From: Mameliella sp. MMSF_3455
GTDB taxonomy: Bacteria; Pseudomonadota; Alphaproteobacteria; Rhodobacterales; Rhodobacteraceae
NCBI RefSeq assembly: GCF_030733205.1
Contig: NZ_JASHJL010000051.1
Span: 1-36,277 of the forward strand
Length of the DNA: 36,277 bases
Direction: 5' to 3'
Part shown: positions 7,387 through 15,303 of the stretch, piece by piece
Numbering within the stretch: position 1 is the first letter of the stretch
Layout of the letters: each line of letters opens with the position of its first letter
Translations under genes and position numbers: made by a program
The notes under the pieces: generated by a model
What the model saw: only the letters and a program-made list of their open reading frames with translations
Told to the model about the DNA's origin: nothing
Database searches by the model: none

Positions 7387-8955
7387 CTACCCCTCCGCAA
7401 GGGGAAGGAGAACCGCGATCTTTGTCCCGGCGGACCCGTCGGGCAGGGGGCTGGTCAGGGCGATCCGCCCGCCCTGTTCCTCGATCACCCAGCGGGCCAG
7501 CGCCAGGCCGATGCCGAACCCCTGGGCATTGGCGGCCTGCCCCTGTGCGAAGCGGTCAAAGATGCGGTCCTGCTCCTGTTGCGCAATGCCGGGGCCATGA
7601 TCGGTGACGGCGATCCCTGCCAGCGCGCCGTCGCGCGCCGGGCCGATCCGCACCAGCCCGCCGGCGCGGGCGTGGCGGATGGCATTGCGCACCAGCCCGG
7701 CCAGAACCTGCCGCAGCCAGTTGGGATCGGCGGTCACCGTCAGGTCGGGGATCTCTTCGAGGCCCAGCCGCATCCCGGCGTTCTCGATCTCGGCGCCGAC
7801 CTCCTCGGCGACCTCTTGGGCGATGCGGGGCAGGGGGGCGGGCTGCACCTCCAGCGCCAGTTGCCCGCTGTCCGAGCGCGCCACGCGCAAGAGGTCGTCG
7901 ATCCGCCGGTTCAGCCGGGCGGCGCGGGATTCGATGGTGGCAAAGGCCTCTGGCGCGGTGCCGGTCTGGCGGCCGATCTGCGCCTCCATCAGGATCACGG
8001 TCAGCGGCGTGCGCAATTCGTGGCTGATGTCGGCGAAAAACCGGCGGCGGTTCTCGTCGACCTGTTCCAGCCGCAGGTTGGCGGCGCTGAGCGCCTCGGT
8101 GCGTTCGGCCACGATCTCGTTCAGGCGGGCGCGGTCGGCGTCGATCTCGGCCTGCCGATCCGCCAGCGCGCGGGCCATGCGGTTGGTTTCGGCGTAAAGC
8201 TGCCCGATCTCGTCGCCCCGGGTGACCGGCAGGGCGACGGCGAAATCCTCTTGCCCGATCTGGCGCGCGGCGGCGCGCAGGCGGTCCAGCCGTCCGAACT
8301 GTGGCCGGATCAATCCGAAGTAGAAGAGCAGGACCAGCGCCAGCGACAGGCCGGCGAGGATGATGGCAGTCAGCGAAAGGCTGCGGCGCAGGTCCTCGAT
8401 GCCTTGCAGGGTCTCGTTGCGGAACCGCGCCTCGGTGCTGACCGCCTGGCTGAGCAGCGGGTCGATGGCGCTGGCGAAACTGTCGGTCTGGGCGCGCAGG
8501 CGGTCGCGGTCCGCCTCTGGATTGGCCAGCGCGGTCACCGTGTTGTCGAGCAGCGCGCGCATCCGCGCGAGGCCCAGCGACTGGGTGGCGTGGCGCGATT
8601 GCTGGTCGATCCCCAGCGCCTCGGCCCGGATCACCGCCTGTTCGAGGTCGCGGTCGAGATCGCTGAAGGTGCGGCGCAACTGGTCGGCCACGGGCGCCAG
8701 CCGGTCGGCCCGCGTGTCGGCGGACATCCCGCTTTGCGCCGCCTCGGTCGCCACCACCAGGAACCCCGAGACCTGCCGCGACAGCGCGGCATAGCGGTTC
8801 ATCCGCGCCTCGGCCGCCAGCGCCGCGTCCAGCCGGTCGGCCACCCGCGTCATGCCGGTATAGAGGACCGCCGCCGCCAGCAGCGTGCCCGCCCCCAAGA
8901 GCGCCGCGCCCAGTCCCAGCCGCAGTTTCAGCGAGAGCGAGGGGATCAGGGGCAC
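7387..8955 (-). CDS. Membrane sensor histidine kinase
   Basis: This 522-residue sensor partners the adjacent response regulator. From the GTG at 8955 it has membrane segment 1 (about 12-34) and a roughly 160-residue periplasmic helical sensor. Membrane segment 2 (about 197-216), a HAMP linker and a short coiled coil come next. The dimerisation box has His312 in DISHELRTPL, and an HATPase domain follows with N, G1 and G2 boxes (NAIRHA, DHGPGI, GFGIGLALA). GTG at 8955 was chosen because GGAAGGAGA precedes it; an ATG at 9021 would add 22 residues of no recognisable kind. The ligand is unknown. Its place beside pqqA suggests methanol, PQQ or metal status. Confidence 0.92.
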   Translation of the reverse strand: MPLIPSLSLKLRLGLGAALLGAGTLLAAAVLYTGMTRVADRLDAALAAEARMNRYAALSRQVSGFLVVATEAAQSGMSADTRADRLAPVADQLRRTFSDLDRDLEQAVIRAEALGIDQQSRHATQSLGLARMRALLDNTVTALANPEADRDRLRAQTDSFASAIDPLLSQAVSTEARFRNETLQGIEDLRRSLSLTAIILAGLSLALVLLFYFGLIRPQFGRLDRLRAAARQIGQEDFAVALPVTRGDEIGQLYAETNRMARALADRQAEIDADRARLNEIVAERTEALSAANLRLEQVDENRRRFFADISHELRTPLTVILMEAQIGRQTGTAPEAFATIESRAARLNRRIDDLLRVARSDSGQLALEVQPAPLPRIAQEVAEEVGAEIENAGMRLGLEEIPDLTVTADPNWLRQVLAGLVRNAIRHARAGGLVRIGPARDGALAGIAVTDHGPGIAQQEQDRIFDRFAQGQAANAQGFGIGLALARWVIEEQGGRIALTSPLPDGSAGTKIAVLLPLAEG

Positions 8956-9063
8956 GGGGGTCTCCTTCCGGGATGACCGGATTCTGGGCGATACGGGCTG
9001 TGCCGCCTGAAATTCATGCATCGCTTTGCGGCAGAGTTGCGCAGCGGGGCAGGGGGTTTCTCG

Positions 9064-9101
9064 AGTCGTAACCGCTTTCGTGGCATGATGGAGTTACGAC
9101 T
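9064..9101. promoter_or_regulatory. Perfect 9-bp inverted repeat in divergent promoter
   Basis: AGTCGTAAC (9064-9072) and GTTACGACT (9093-9101) are exact reverse complements separated by 20 bp. They lie in the 172-bp gap between the divergent kinase gene and the 70-residue protein gene. The layout suits a dimeric regulator acting on one or both genes. Confidence 0.5.
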
Positions 9102-9127
9102 AAAGATGTAATTGACAGAGGTGAACC

Positions 9128-9340
9128 ATGATAGAACTGCTGTTTGTCGCCTGCCTCTCGGGCGCGCCCGATGCGCCCGGAGGCTGCCAGGAGAAGAGCC
9201 TGCTCTTTACCGACGTGACGCCGATGACCTGCATGATGGGCGCCCAGCCGGTGCTGGCCAAATGGGTCGAGACGCACCCCGGATTTGCCATCCGCAGCTG
9301 GACCTGCAAGACGGTGAACCCCGCCGAGCGCGAGGTCTGA
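9128..9340 (+). CDS. Small conserved protein, 70 residues
   Basis: This is a small protein of unknown function. It has four cysteines (LLFVACLS, GGCQEK, MTCMMG, SWTCKT) and a hydrophobic start, but no convincing signal peptide. Small proteins of this look (VACLS, CQEKSLLF, MTCM, ahead of a WV-x-T-HP segment) are common in Rhodobacteraceae. AGAGGTGA precedes the ATG by 6 bases. It is divergent from the sensor kinase, and the promoter region carries a 9-bp inverted repeat. The paired cysteines could be structural disulfides or a metal site; nothing more can be said. Confidence 0.75.
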   Translation: MIELLFVACLSGAPDAPGGCQEKSLLFTDVTPMTCMMGAQPVLAKWVETHPGFAIRSWTCKTVNPAEREV

Positions 9341-9436
9341 GATTGGACACGCGCCCTGACGGGAGGGCCGGTCGCGTGTTCGTTTGTGACTTTGATTTTG
9401 CCATTTTGACGGATTTCATTTCTTGAGAGCGGGGCA

Positions 9437-9455
9437 GGGGGGCTGCGCGCCCCCC
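9437..9455. terminator. Hairpin between converging genes
   Basis: GGGGGGC and GCCCCCC form a 7-bp stem with a 5-base loop. It lies between the end of the 70-residue gene (plus) and the end of lutF (minus). No T-run follows. About 13 bases further on is the stretch ACTCCCCCCCGGAGTATTTC (9471-9490), a type of intergenic sequence recurrent in Rhodobacteraceae. It is a likely bidirectional transcript end. Confidence 0.5.
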
Positions 9456-9541
9456 GTCTCCCTGCGGTCGACTCCCCCCCGGAGTATTTCGGGAGAAAAG
9501 AAGCCGGGCCCTGCGCCTGTGCCGGAGGGGCGCGCGCGGCG

Positions 9542-10333
9542 TCAGGTCTTGCGCTTCATCAGCCCGCGGGCGGGGTCGTAGCCCCAGACGGCGGCGCCCA
9601 TCAGGACGACGACCGAGAGCGACACCCAGCCGAGGGCGGGCAGGTTCAATTGGAGGTAGAGCGCAAAGCGGATCAGCTCGACGGCGTGGGTGAAGGGATT
9701 GACCGCGCAGATGTCGTGCAGGAGCTCCGAGCTTTCGGCCATTTTCCACAAGGGGTAGAGCGCCGAGGAAAGGAAGAACATCGGGAAGATGACGAAGTTC
9801 ATCACGCCGGCGAAGTTTTCCAGCTGGCGGATGAAGCTGGAAAGCACCAGCCCCAGCGCCCCCAGCATCAGCCCCGCCAGCGCCAGCGCGGGCAGGGCGG
9901 CGAGATAGCCCAGGGGCGGCATGGTGATGCCGAAGGCGGCGGCCACCGCGAGGAAGGTATAGACCTGCAGGATGGAAATCGCCGTCGAGCCCAGCAGCCG
10001 CGAGAACAGCAGCCACCAGCGCGGGAAGGGGCTGGTGAGCAGGAGCCGCATGGAGCCCATTTCCCGGTCGTAGACCAGCGACAGCGAGGATTGCATGCCG
10101 TTGAACAGCAGGATCATCCCGCAGAGGCCGGGGACGATGTAGGTCTCGTAGGTGATGTAGGTCTGGTAGGGCGGGATGATCGACAGGCCGAGCGCGGCGC
10201 GAAACCCGGCGGCAAAGACCAGCAGCCAGACCAGCGGGCGCACGAGCGCGGCGATGAACCTTTCGCGCTGGTGGACGAAGCGCAGGAACTCGCGCCCGAT
10301 GACGGCGCGCAGGATGCCCAGGTGTCCCTTCAT
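9542..10333 (-). CDS. lutF: ABC-2 type permease, LutF/PedC family
   Basis: This is the membrane component of the PQQ-alcohol-dehydrogenase-associated ABC transporter. The 263-residue protein has about six hydrophobic segments and a typical ABC-2 layout (REFLRFVHQRERFIAALVRP at the start, then VYDREMGSMRLLLTSPF in the cytoplasmic loop). Its start overlaps the lutE stop by 4 bp. In Methylobacterium (lut) and Pseudomonas (ped) the equivalent system is needed for lanthanide-dependent growth. Older family names call it an alcohol transporter. It is the last gene of the operon starting at lutA. Confidence 0.88.
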   Translation of the reverse strand: MKGHLGILRAVIGREFLRFVHQRERFIAALVRPLVWLLVFAAGFRAALGLSIIPPYQTYITYETYIVPGLCGMILLFNGMQSSLSLVYDREMGSMRLLLTSPFPRWWLLFSRLLGSTAISILQVYTFLAVAAAFGITMPPLGYLAALPALALAGLMLGALGLVLSSFIRQLENFAGVMNFVIFPMFFLSSALYPLWKMAESSELLHDICAVNPFTHAVELIRFALYLQLNLPALGWVSLSVVVLMGAAVWGYDPARGLMKRKT

Positions 10334-11052
10334 GCCGCTGCCCTCGTGCGGCTCAGGAACCAGTCGGAGAGTGGTGTTTCGCCCCGGATCTCTCCGGTCT
10401 GGCCGTCGGCGATGATCCGGCCCCGGTGCAGGACCAAAAGCTGGTCCGCGTCGCGGACCTCGTCCGTCAGATGGGTGGTCCAGAGCACGCAGAGCCCGTC
10501 CGTGCGCGCGAGGTCATGCACCTGCGCGGTGATCGCCATGCGCGATTCCACGTCCAGCCCGACGGTGGGTTCGTCCAGCAGCAGCACGCGCGGGTCATGC
10601 AGCAGCGCCCGGGCCAGCTCGGTGCGCCGCCTGTGGCCGCCGTTCAGCGCGCGGGCCTTTTCGTCGGCGCGTTCGCGCATGCCCAGCCGGTCAAGCGCGG
10701 CGTCGATGCGGGCGGGGACCTGCGCCCGGGGCAGCCCGTGCAGCGCGGCGAAATAGGCGAGGTTCTGGCGCACGGTCAGGTCCAGATCCAGCGTGCTTTG
10801 CTGAAAGACGACGCCAAGCGCCGCCAGCGCGCGGCGCGGGTGGCGGCGCATGTCCTGGCCGGCGACGTGGATGTCGCCGCCCGGCGCCACCAAAAGCCGG
10901 GTCAGCAGCGAGACCAGCGTCGATTTCCCGGCGCCATTCGGGCCGAGCAGGGCGCAGAAGCGGCCCGCGGGCACGGCAAAGCCGACCTCGTCCAGCGCCT
11001 TTTTGGCCCCGTAGTTGAAACTCAGCCCCTCGACACGCAGCCCGTCCGTCAT
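10330..11052 (-). CDS. lutE: ABC transporter ATPase, LutE/PedB family
   Basis: This is the ATP-hydrolysing subunit for the LutF permease. In 240 residues it shows Walker A GPNGAGKST (37-45), Q-loop VVFQQST, a variant signature LNGGHRRRTELARAL in place of LSGGQ, Walker B LLLDEPTVGLD, and the switch His in TTHL. The ATG at 11052 was chosen because the ABC fold begins at once (LRVEGLSFNYG); an upstream ATG at 11097 would overlap the neighbouring ATPase gene. It is 13 bp from the preceding ATPase gene and overlaps lutF by 4 bp. Confidence 0.9.
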   Translation of the reverse strand: MTDGLRVEGLSFNYGAKKALDEVGFAVPAGRFCALLGPNGAGKSTLVSLLTRLLVAPGGDIHVAGQDMRRHPRRALAALGVVFQQSTLDLDLTVRQNLAYFAALHGLPRAQVPARIDAALDRLGMRERADEKARALNGGHRRRTELARALLHDPRVLLLDEPTVGLDVESRMAITAQVHDLARTDGLCVLWTTHLTDEVRDADQLLVLHRGRIIADGQTGEIRGETPLSDWFLSRTRAAA

Positions 11053-11065
11053 CGCATAATCCGTC

Positions 11066-11665
11066 TTATGTTGTTTCTGCCAGCGTGGCCGGCGCACCGT
11101 CCAGCCTCAGGATCCGGTCCGCCAGCCGCTCGGCCTCGGCCCGGTCGTGGGTCACGAAAAGCGTCGCGGGCCGGGTCGTGGCCATCAGGGATTCGGTCAG
11201 GGCCAGCATACGCTCCGCGGTCTCGGGGTCGAGCGAGGCAAAGGGTTCGTCCATGATCAGCAGGTCCGGCGGGGTGGCAAAGCCGCGCGCCAGCGCCAGC
11301 CGCCGTTGCTGGCCCAGCGAGAGCTGGCCGGGAAAGAGCGTTTCCTTGCCCGCCAGGCCGACGCGGTCCAGCGCGGCGCGGGCGCCCGCGGTCCCGAGGT
11401 CGGGATGCACCAGCGTCAGGTTCTGCAAGACGCTGCGCCAGGGCAACAGCGTGGGTTCCTGGAAAACGACGGCCATGCGCTCGGGCCGGTCGACATGGCC
11501 GGTGAATGCCTCGTCGGTTCCGGCGAGGATGCGCAGGACGGTGCTCTTGCCGATGCCCGAGGGGCCGACCAGCGCCACGCATTCGCCCGGCGCGATGTCG
11601 AAATGCACCCGGCCCAGCACCTGCGCATTGCCAAAGTGCTTGTCGTCGATCCGGATGCGGATCAT
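11066..11665 (-). CDS. ABC transporter ATPase, nitrate/sulfonate/taurine type
   Basis: This 199-residue ATP-binding subunit has Walker A GPSGIGKST (34-42), Q-loop VVFQEPTLLPW (the LLPW is typical of SsuB/TauB/NrtD ATPases), signature LSLGQQRRLALAR, Walker B LLIMDEPFASLD, and switch FVTHD. ATG at 11665 overlaps the permease stop by 4 bp. It is somewhat short for the class (usually 230-260), lacking a C-terminal extension. With the permease and binding protein upstream it makes a complete importer embedded between lutB and lutE. The substrate is unknown. Confidence 0.9.
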   Translation of the reverse strand: MIRIRIDDKHFGNAQVLGRVHFDIAPGECVALVGPSGIGKSTVLRILAGTDEAFTGHVDRPERMAVVFQEPTLLPWRSVLQNLTLVHPDLGTAGARAALDRVGLAGKETLFPGQLSLGQQRRLALARGFATPPDLLIMDEPFASLDPETAERMLALTESLMATTRPATLFVTHDRAEAERLADRILRLDGAPATLAETT

Positions 11666-12432
11666 GCCTGCCTCCAGCGCCGGACGCGGCGTTCCCAGGG
11701 TTGCAGCACCAGCCATTCCACCAGCAGCATGACGCAGATGAAGGACAGCGCGTAGACCAGCACCATCGCCACGTCGAACAGCTGGAAATACAGGTGGATC
11801 TGGAAGCCGATCCCCGAGGAGCGGCCGAGGAATTCGACCACCAGCACGATTTTCCAGATCACCGCGATGCCCGACCGGGCGGCGGCGGTGATGAAGGGGG
11901 CCAGCTGTGGCAGCACGATATGGGCCATGCGGCGGCGCCAGCTCATCCGGTAGATCCGCGCCATGGCGTCCAGCTGCGGGTCCATTGCGCGGGCGCCCTC
12001 GCGGATCACGGTGGTCACGTTGGGGATCTTGTTCAGCGTCACCGCCGCGATGGCCGCGGTTTCCGTCAGCCCGATCCAGAGGTAACAGAGCACGATCAGC
12101 ACCAGCGCGGGCAGGTTGAGAAAGATCACCAGCCAGGGGTCCAGCCAGCGGTTCACCGCCTCGGACCGGCCCATGACCAGCCCCAGCGCGATGCCCAGCC
12201 CCATCGCCAGCGCAAAGGCCCAGAGCACCCGGACCACGGTCTGGCCCAGGTGATACAGCAGTTCGCCATTGGCGAGTTCCTGGCGAAAGGGCGCCGCCAG
12301 CGCAAAGGGCGACGGCAGCACCTGCGGGTCCGCCGTCAGCGCCGCGGCCACGACCCAGAGCGCCCCCAGCAGGAGGATCGACAGGACCGTGACCGTGCGC
12401 GGCGAGGTGGCGCGCTCAGTCGAGATCCGCAA
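11662..12432 (-). CDS. ABC transporter permease, SsuC/TauC type
   Basis: This 256-residue binding-protein-dependent permease has about six membrane segments. The EAA loop (EGARAMDPQLDAMARIYRM, then HIVLPQLAPFI) contacts the ATPase. TTG at 12432 was chosen as start: GGAGG lies six bases upstream and it overlaps the binding-protein stop by only 17 bp. An ATG at 12483 would give a 17-residue longer, basic, unconvincing N terminus. It works with the neighbouring ATPase (4-bp overlap) and the periplasmic binding protein. Confidence 0.88.
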   Translation of the reverse strand: MRISTERATSPRTVTVLSILLLGALWVVAAALTADPQVLPSPFALAAPFRQELANGELLYHLGQTVVRVLWAFALAMGLGIALGLVMGRSEAVNRWLDPWLVIFLNLPALVLIVLCYLWIGLTETAAIAAVTLNKIPNVTTVIREGARAMDPQLDAMARIYRMSWRRRMAHIVLPQLAPFITAAARSGIAVIWKIVLVVEFLGRSSGIGFQIHLYFQLFDVAMVLVYALSFICVMLLVEWLVLQPWERRVRRWRQA

Positions 12433-13393
12433 ACAGCCCCTCCGGCACCCTGTCCGCCTTGCCGACAAGATCCGCGCCGCCAAGATCGGCCATGACCTGC
12501 AGCATCTTGTTCGCGGCCTCGATGTTGACCGGGCCGCGCTCGGGGATGCCGCCGATCCAGTCGGTCTTCAGCGTCTCGAACTGGGCGTCGGTCTTGGCGT
12601 TCATGCGCGGGCGGATCGCCTCCCAGGCGGCGGGATCATTGGCCAGCAGGTCCTTGGCGTCGCGGCTGGCCTCGTAAAGCGCCTGCGCCAGCCCCGGGTT
12701 GGCGTCCAGGAAGCTCTCCTTCATGTAATAGCCCAGAAGCGGCGTGTTCGGGTCCAGCCCCAGCGCCTTGCCGGCGGTGTCGACCGAGATCAGCTCTCGC
12801 ATCCCGCCGGCCTTCATCTTGGCCAGGAAGTGCCAGAAGTTGATGGCGCCCGCGTAATCGCCGGACAGGCCGGACTTGAAGATCAGCGGCGGCGCGCCAA
12901 AGACCTGTTCGGTCTCGGCCTTGAGGTCAAAGCCGTGTTCCTGCTGGGCATAGGCGCGCAGGATCAGCCAGGACTTGTCCAGCGGCCCGCCCGCGATGCC
13001 GATCTTGCCGCCGGCGAGGTCCGGCAGGGCCTGCGCCTCGCTGGCCTCGGGGACGAGGATGGCGCCGACCGCGCGGCTGTAGGGGATAAAGACGTAATCC
13101 TTGCCCGCGGCGCGCTGGCGCGCGACCCAGATCCAGTCGGCGACGGCCATGTCGGCCTCGCCGCCCTCGACCGCGATGCGGGTGGCGCCGTTGTCGGCAT
13201 AGCCCTGCACGTCCAGCGCGAAACCGTGTTTCCTGTCAAAGCCCTGTTCGGTGATGGTCGCCAGTTCCCAGTTCACGGTTCCGATTTTCAGTACCGCGGC
13301 GCGGATCGTGGGCACGTCCTGCGCCAGGCTTGGCGTGGCCAGTGTCAGCGCGGTGGCGGCGATGGCGCCGATGCGGCTGAAGATGGTCAGCAT
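12416..13393 (-). CDS. Periplasmic ABC binding protein, NMT1/SsuA type
   Basis: This 325-residue binding protein has a clear signal peptide (MLTIFSRIGAIAATALTLA, then TPSLAQ|D). The mature part has the NMT1/SsuA order: a first beta strand IRAAVLKIGTVNWEL, the hinge segment EGGEADMAVADWIWVARQRA, then LAGGKIGIAGGPLDKSW. Start ATG 13393 has AGGGGAGG upstream; the open frame extends further up but without a signal peptide. It feeds the downstream permease and ATPase. Ligand unknown: small organic acids, sulfonates, or a cofactor or metallophore are all possible. A 171-bp gap with a hairpin separates it from the upstream gene. Confidence 0.9.
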   Translation of the reverse strand: MLTIFSRIGAIAATALTLATPSLAQDVPTIRAAVLKIGTVNWELATITEQGFDRKHGFALDVQGYADNGATRIAVEGGEADMAVADWIWVARQRAAGKDYVFIPYSRAVGAILVPEASEAQALPDLAGGKIGIAGGPLDKSWLILRAYAQQEHGFDLKAETEQVFGAPPLIFKSGLSGDYAGAINFWHFLAKMKAGGMRELISVDTAGKALGLDPNTPLLGYYMKESFLDANPGLAQALYEASRDAKDLLANDPAAWEAIRPRMNAKTDAQFETLKTDWIGGIPERGPVNIEAANKMLQVMADLGGADLVGKADRVPEGLFADLD

Positions 13394-13514
13394 TGTCTGT
13401 CCTCCCCTGTCTCGCCGGACCTCCCTGCCCGGCTTTCCCTTGTCGACCCTAGTGCGCCGCAGGCAGCGCGGCGACTGGTCCAAAGGTCGTGATTCCCGCC
13501 ACGGAAACGGCAAC

Positions 13515-13537
13515 GCGCGGCCCACGGGGGGCCGCGC
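13515..13537. terminator. Strong intercistronic hairpin (attenuator candidate)
   Basis: GCGCGGCCC and GGGCCGCGC make a perfect 9-bp G+C stem with a 5-base loop. It sits in the 171-bp gap between the 85-residue protein gene and the binding-protein gene, all on the minus strand. Only a weak pyrimidine-containing stretch follows, so it may attenuate or protect the transcript rather than stop it fully. Confidence 0.5.
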
Positions 13538-13564
13538 ATCGATTGTGCTCTGCGCCGGTGGCGA

Positions 13565-13822
13565 TCACTCGGCGCGGCGGCCGATCTCGTTCAGGTCGGC
13601 GTCCAGCTCGATGTCGAACTGGTTGCCGCCCTTGCAGATCACGTCGTCGAGTTCATAGCCGCCGTCTTCCATCTCGATGTCGTCCGGGTCCATCTGGCAT
13701 TCCATCTCGGCCAGCATGGCGACGATCTTTTCCACGGTTTCGGCGTCGGGGCCGCCGTGGGCCTCGGCAAAGGCGGGGGCGGCAAGGCCAAGGGTGCAGG
13801 CGAAGGCAAGAGCGTATTTCAT
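13565..13822 (-). CDS. Small acidic exported protein, PepSY-like
   Basis: This 85-residue protein has a signal peptide (MKYALAFACTLGLAAPAFA). The mature part, about 66 residues, carries roughly 20 Asp/Glu against four Lys/Arg, plus two cysteines (MECQM and VICKGG). The C-terminal half follows a PepSY-like pattern (GGYELDDVICKGGNQFDIEL, then an Asp-Ala turn). Its place in a lanthanide-uptake operon, 20 bp after another exported protein, raises the possibility of metal binding. This is inference; no canonical EF-hand is seen. Confidence 0.82.
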   Translation of the reverse strand: MKYALAFACTLGLAAPAFAEAHGGPDAETVEKIVAMLAEMECQMDPDDIEMEDGGYELDDVICKGGNQFDIELDADLNEIGRRAE

Positions 13823-13842
13823 CGGTGGGGTCTCCTCGGGGG

Positions 13843-14286
13843 TTACTGGATGTTGAAGGTGACGCGCTGCGTCTCGCCGGTGGTGCCGGGGATACGCACG
13901 ACGTGGCTGCCGGGCTTGATCGCGATAAAGGACAGGGTGACCGTCCCGGCCTTGTCGAACTCGATGGAATCGATGGCCATCGGGCGGATCTCGATCTTGT
14001 TGATGACGATCTCGTTCATCCAGATCGACCGGAAAAAGCTGGGCCCCTCGATCGCCAGTTCGGCCGAGCCGTCGGCGACGATCTCCAGCTCGTAGTAGGC
14101 GCCCGATTGCAGCACCATGTCCTCGCCCAGCGGTTCGCCCGAGGCCAGCGTCAGGCGGATCGGGTCCTCGGCGCGGTTGCAGGCGGCCAGCAGCCCGGCG
14201 AAACCGAAATCGTCACAGAGCGGCGCGGCAACGGCGGGGGTGGCCAGGGCAGAGGCCAGAAGGCCGGCGGCAAAGAGGTTTTTCAT
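13843..14286 (-). CDS. Exported protein of unknown function, beta-rich
   Basis: This 147-residue protein has a signal peptide (MKNLFAAGLLASALATPAVA) and a mature part that looks like an all-beta domain ending GSHVVRIPGTTGETQRVTFN. The pattern is reminiscent of cupredoxins, but the usual copper ligands are not evident: there is one His near the end and only two Cys, both near the N terminus. It lies 15 bp after lutB and 20 bp before the acidic protein, so it is probably co-transcribed. Exported accessory proteins are common in lut clusters. I do not recognise the family. Confidence 0.8.
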   Translation of the reverse strand: MKNLFAAGLLASALATPAVAAPLCDDFGFAGLLAACNRAEDPIRLTLASGEPLGEDMVLQSGAYYELEIVADGSAELAIEGPSFFRSIWMNEIVINKIEIRPMAIDSIEFDKAGTVTLSFIAIKPGSHVVRIPGTTGETQRVTFNIQ

Positions 14287-14301
14287 GGGATCTCCTGTTG
14301 C

Positions 14302-15288
14302 TTAATTCGGGGTGACGACAACGCCCCAGGGCTGTTGTCCGACCTGGACCGACTTGATCGCCTTTTCGGCCTCGACGTCGATCACGGTGATGTCGTTGGA
14401 ATTGCCGTTGGTGGTCAGCAGGTATTTTTCGTCCGGCGTGAACGCCAGCTGCCAGACCCGCTGGCCAACGATGATGTAGTCAAGCACCTCCAGGCTCTCA
14501 CCATCGATTACCGCAACGCGGTTGGCCGGGCCCAGTGCGACGAAAATACGATTGCCATCCTCCGTGACCTTGACCCCAACCGGTTGCAGCCACTCGGGCA
14601 GGACGCCGGGCACCTCGAACCCGATCTTGGTCACCAGCGTCGGCGCGCCGTCGGGGGCGATGTCCATGACGCTGACCGTGCCGCCGATTTCCGACGAGAC
14701 GAACAGCCGCTTGCCGTCGGCGGTGTACTGGGCGTAGCGCGGGCGCTGGTCGACCAGCACGTTGTGCTTGATCGTGTAATCGCTGGTGTCGATGAAATGC
14801 GCCATGTTGGTGGTTTCCGAGGTGTTCACCACCCACTTGGCGTCCGGGCTCATGCCCATGCCCTCGGGTTCCACGCCCACCGGCACCTCGGCCAGGATCA
14901 CGCCCTTTTCCGTGTCGGTCACGGTGACGAGGTTGTCATCCTCGTTGGCGATGTACAGCCGCTTGCCCGAGGGTTCGATGATGAACAGCTCGGGGTCGGG
15001 ACCAGAGGGCAGGGTGCCCAGTTCCTCGTAGGTCTCGGTGTCAAAGACCCGCACCAGGTTGTCATCCGAGGCGCAGACATAAAGTTTCGTGCCATCCGGG
15101 CTGAGCGTGATGCCGCGCGGGCGGTTGCCGCCGGGAAACTCGGTGATGACCTCCCATGTGTCGGTATCGACCACGGTGATCGTGTTGCCCCGCTCGTTCG
15201 AGACGAAGGCCTTGTTGGCCAGCGCCGGCGTCGCCGCCAAAAGCGCGAGGGCCAGGGCAAGAGGGCGGGTGATGGAAGGTATTTTCAT
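14302..15288 (-). CDS. lutB: PQQ-associated YVTN beta-propeller protein, LutB/PedA2 family
   Basis: This is an exported seven-bladed propeller of 328 residues. A signal peptide (SITRPLALALALLAATPALA) is followed by repeats such as VSNERGNTITVVDTDTWEV, GNRPRGITLSPDG and LYIANEDDNLVTVTDTE. It matches the PQQ-catabolism-associated propeller that always travels with the LutA-type binding protein and the LutE/LutF transporter. ATG 15288 was used; a TTG one codon earlier is equally well placed after GGAG. It lies 15 bp after lutA. A partner role in metal or substrate capture is inferred. Confidence 0.9.
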   Translation of the reverse strand: MKIPSITRPLALALALLAATPALANKAFVSNERGNTITVVDTDTWEVITEFPGGNRPRGITLSPDGTKLYVCASDDNLVRVFDTETYEELGTLPSGPDPELFIIEPSGKRLYIANEDDNLVTVTDTEKGVILAEVPVGVEPEGMGMSPDAKWVVNTSETTNMAHFIDTSDYTIKHNVLVDQRPRYAQYTADGKRLFVSSEIGGTVSVMDIAPDGAPTLVTKIGFEVPGVLPEWLQPVGVKVTEDGNRIFVALGPANRVAVIDGESLEVLDYIIVGQRVWQLAFTPDEKYLLTTNGNSNDITVIDVEAEKAIKSVQVGQQPWGVVVTPN

Positions 15289-15303
15289 CAATCGGAACTC
15301 CGG

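Noticed and set aside
7303-8976. A 557-codon plus-strand frame opposite the sensor kinase
   Set aside because: The minus-strand frame encodes a complete histidine kinase; the plus frame is compositional.
13565-13640. EF-hand-like loop in the small acidic protein
   Set aside because: The Asp-x-Asp-x-Asn start fits, but the central Gly and following hydrophobic position do not. The segment is better read as the end of a PepSY-like strand and turn.
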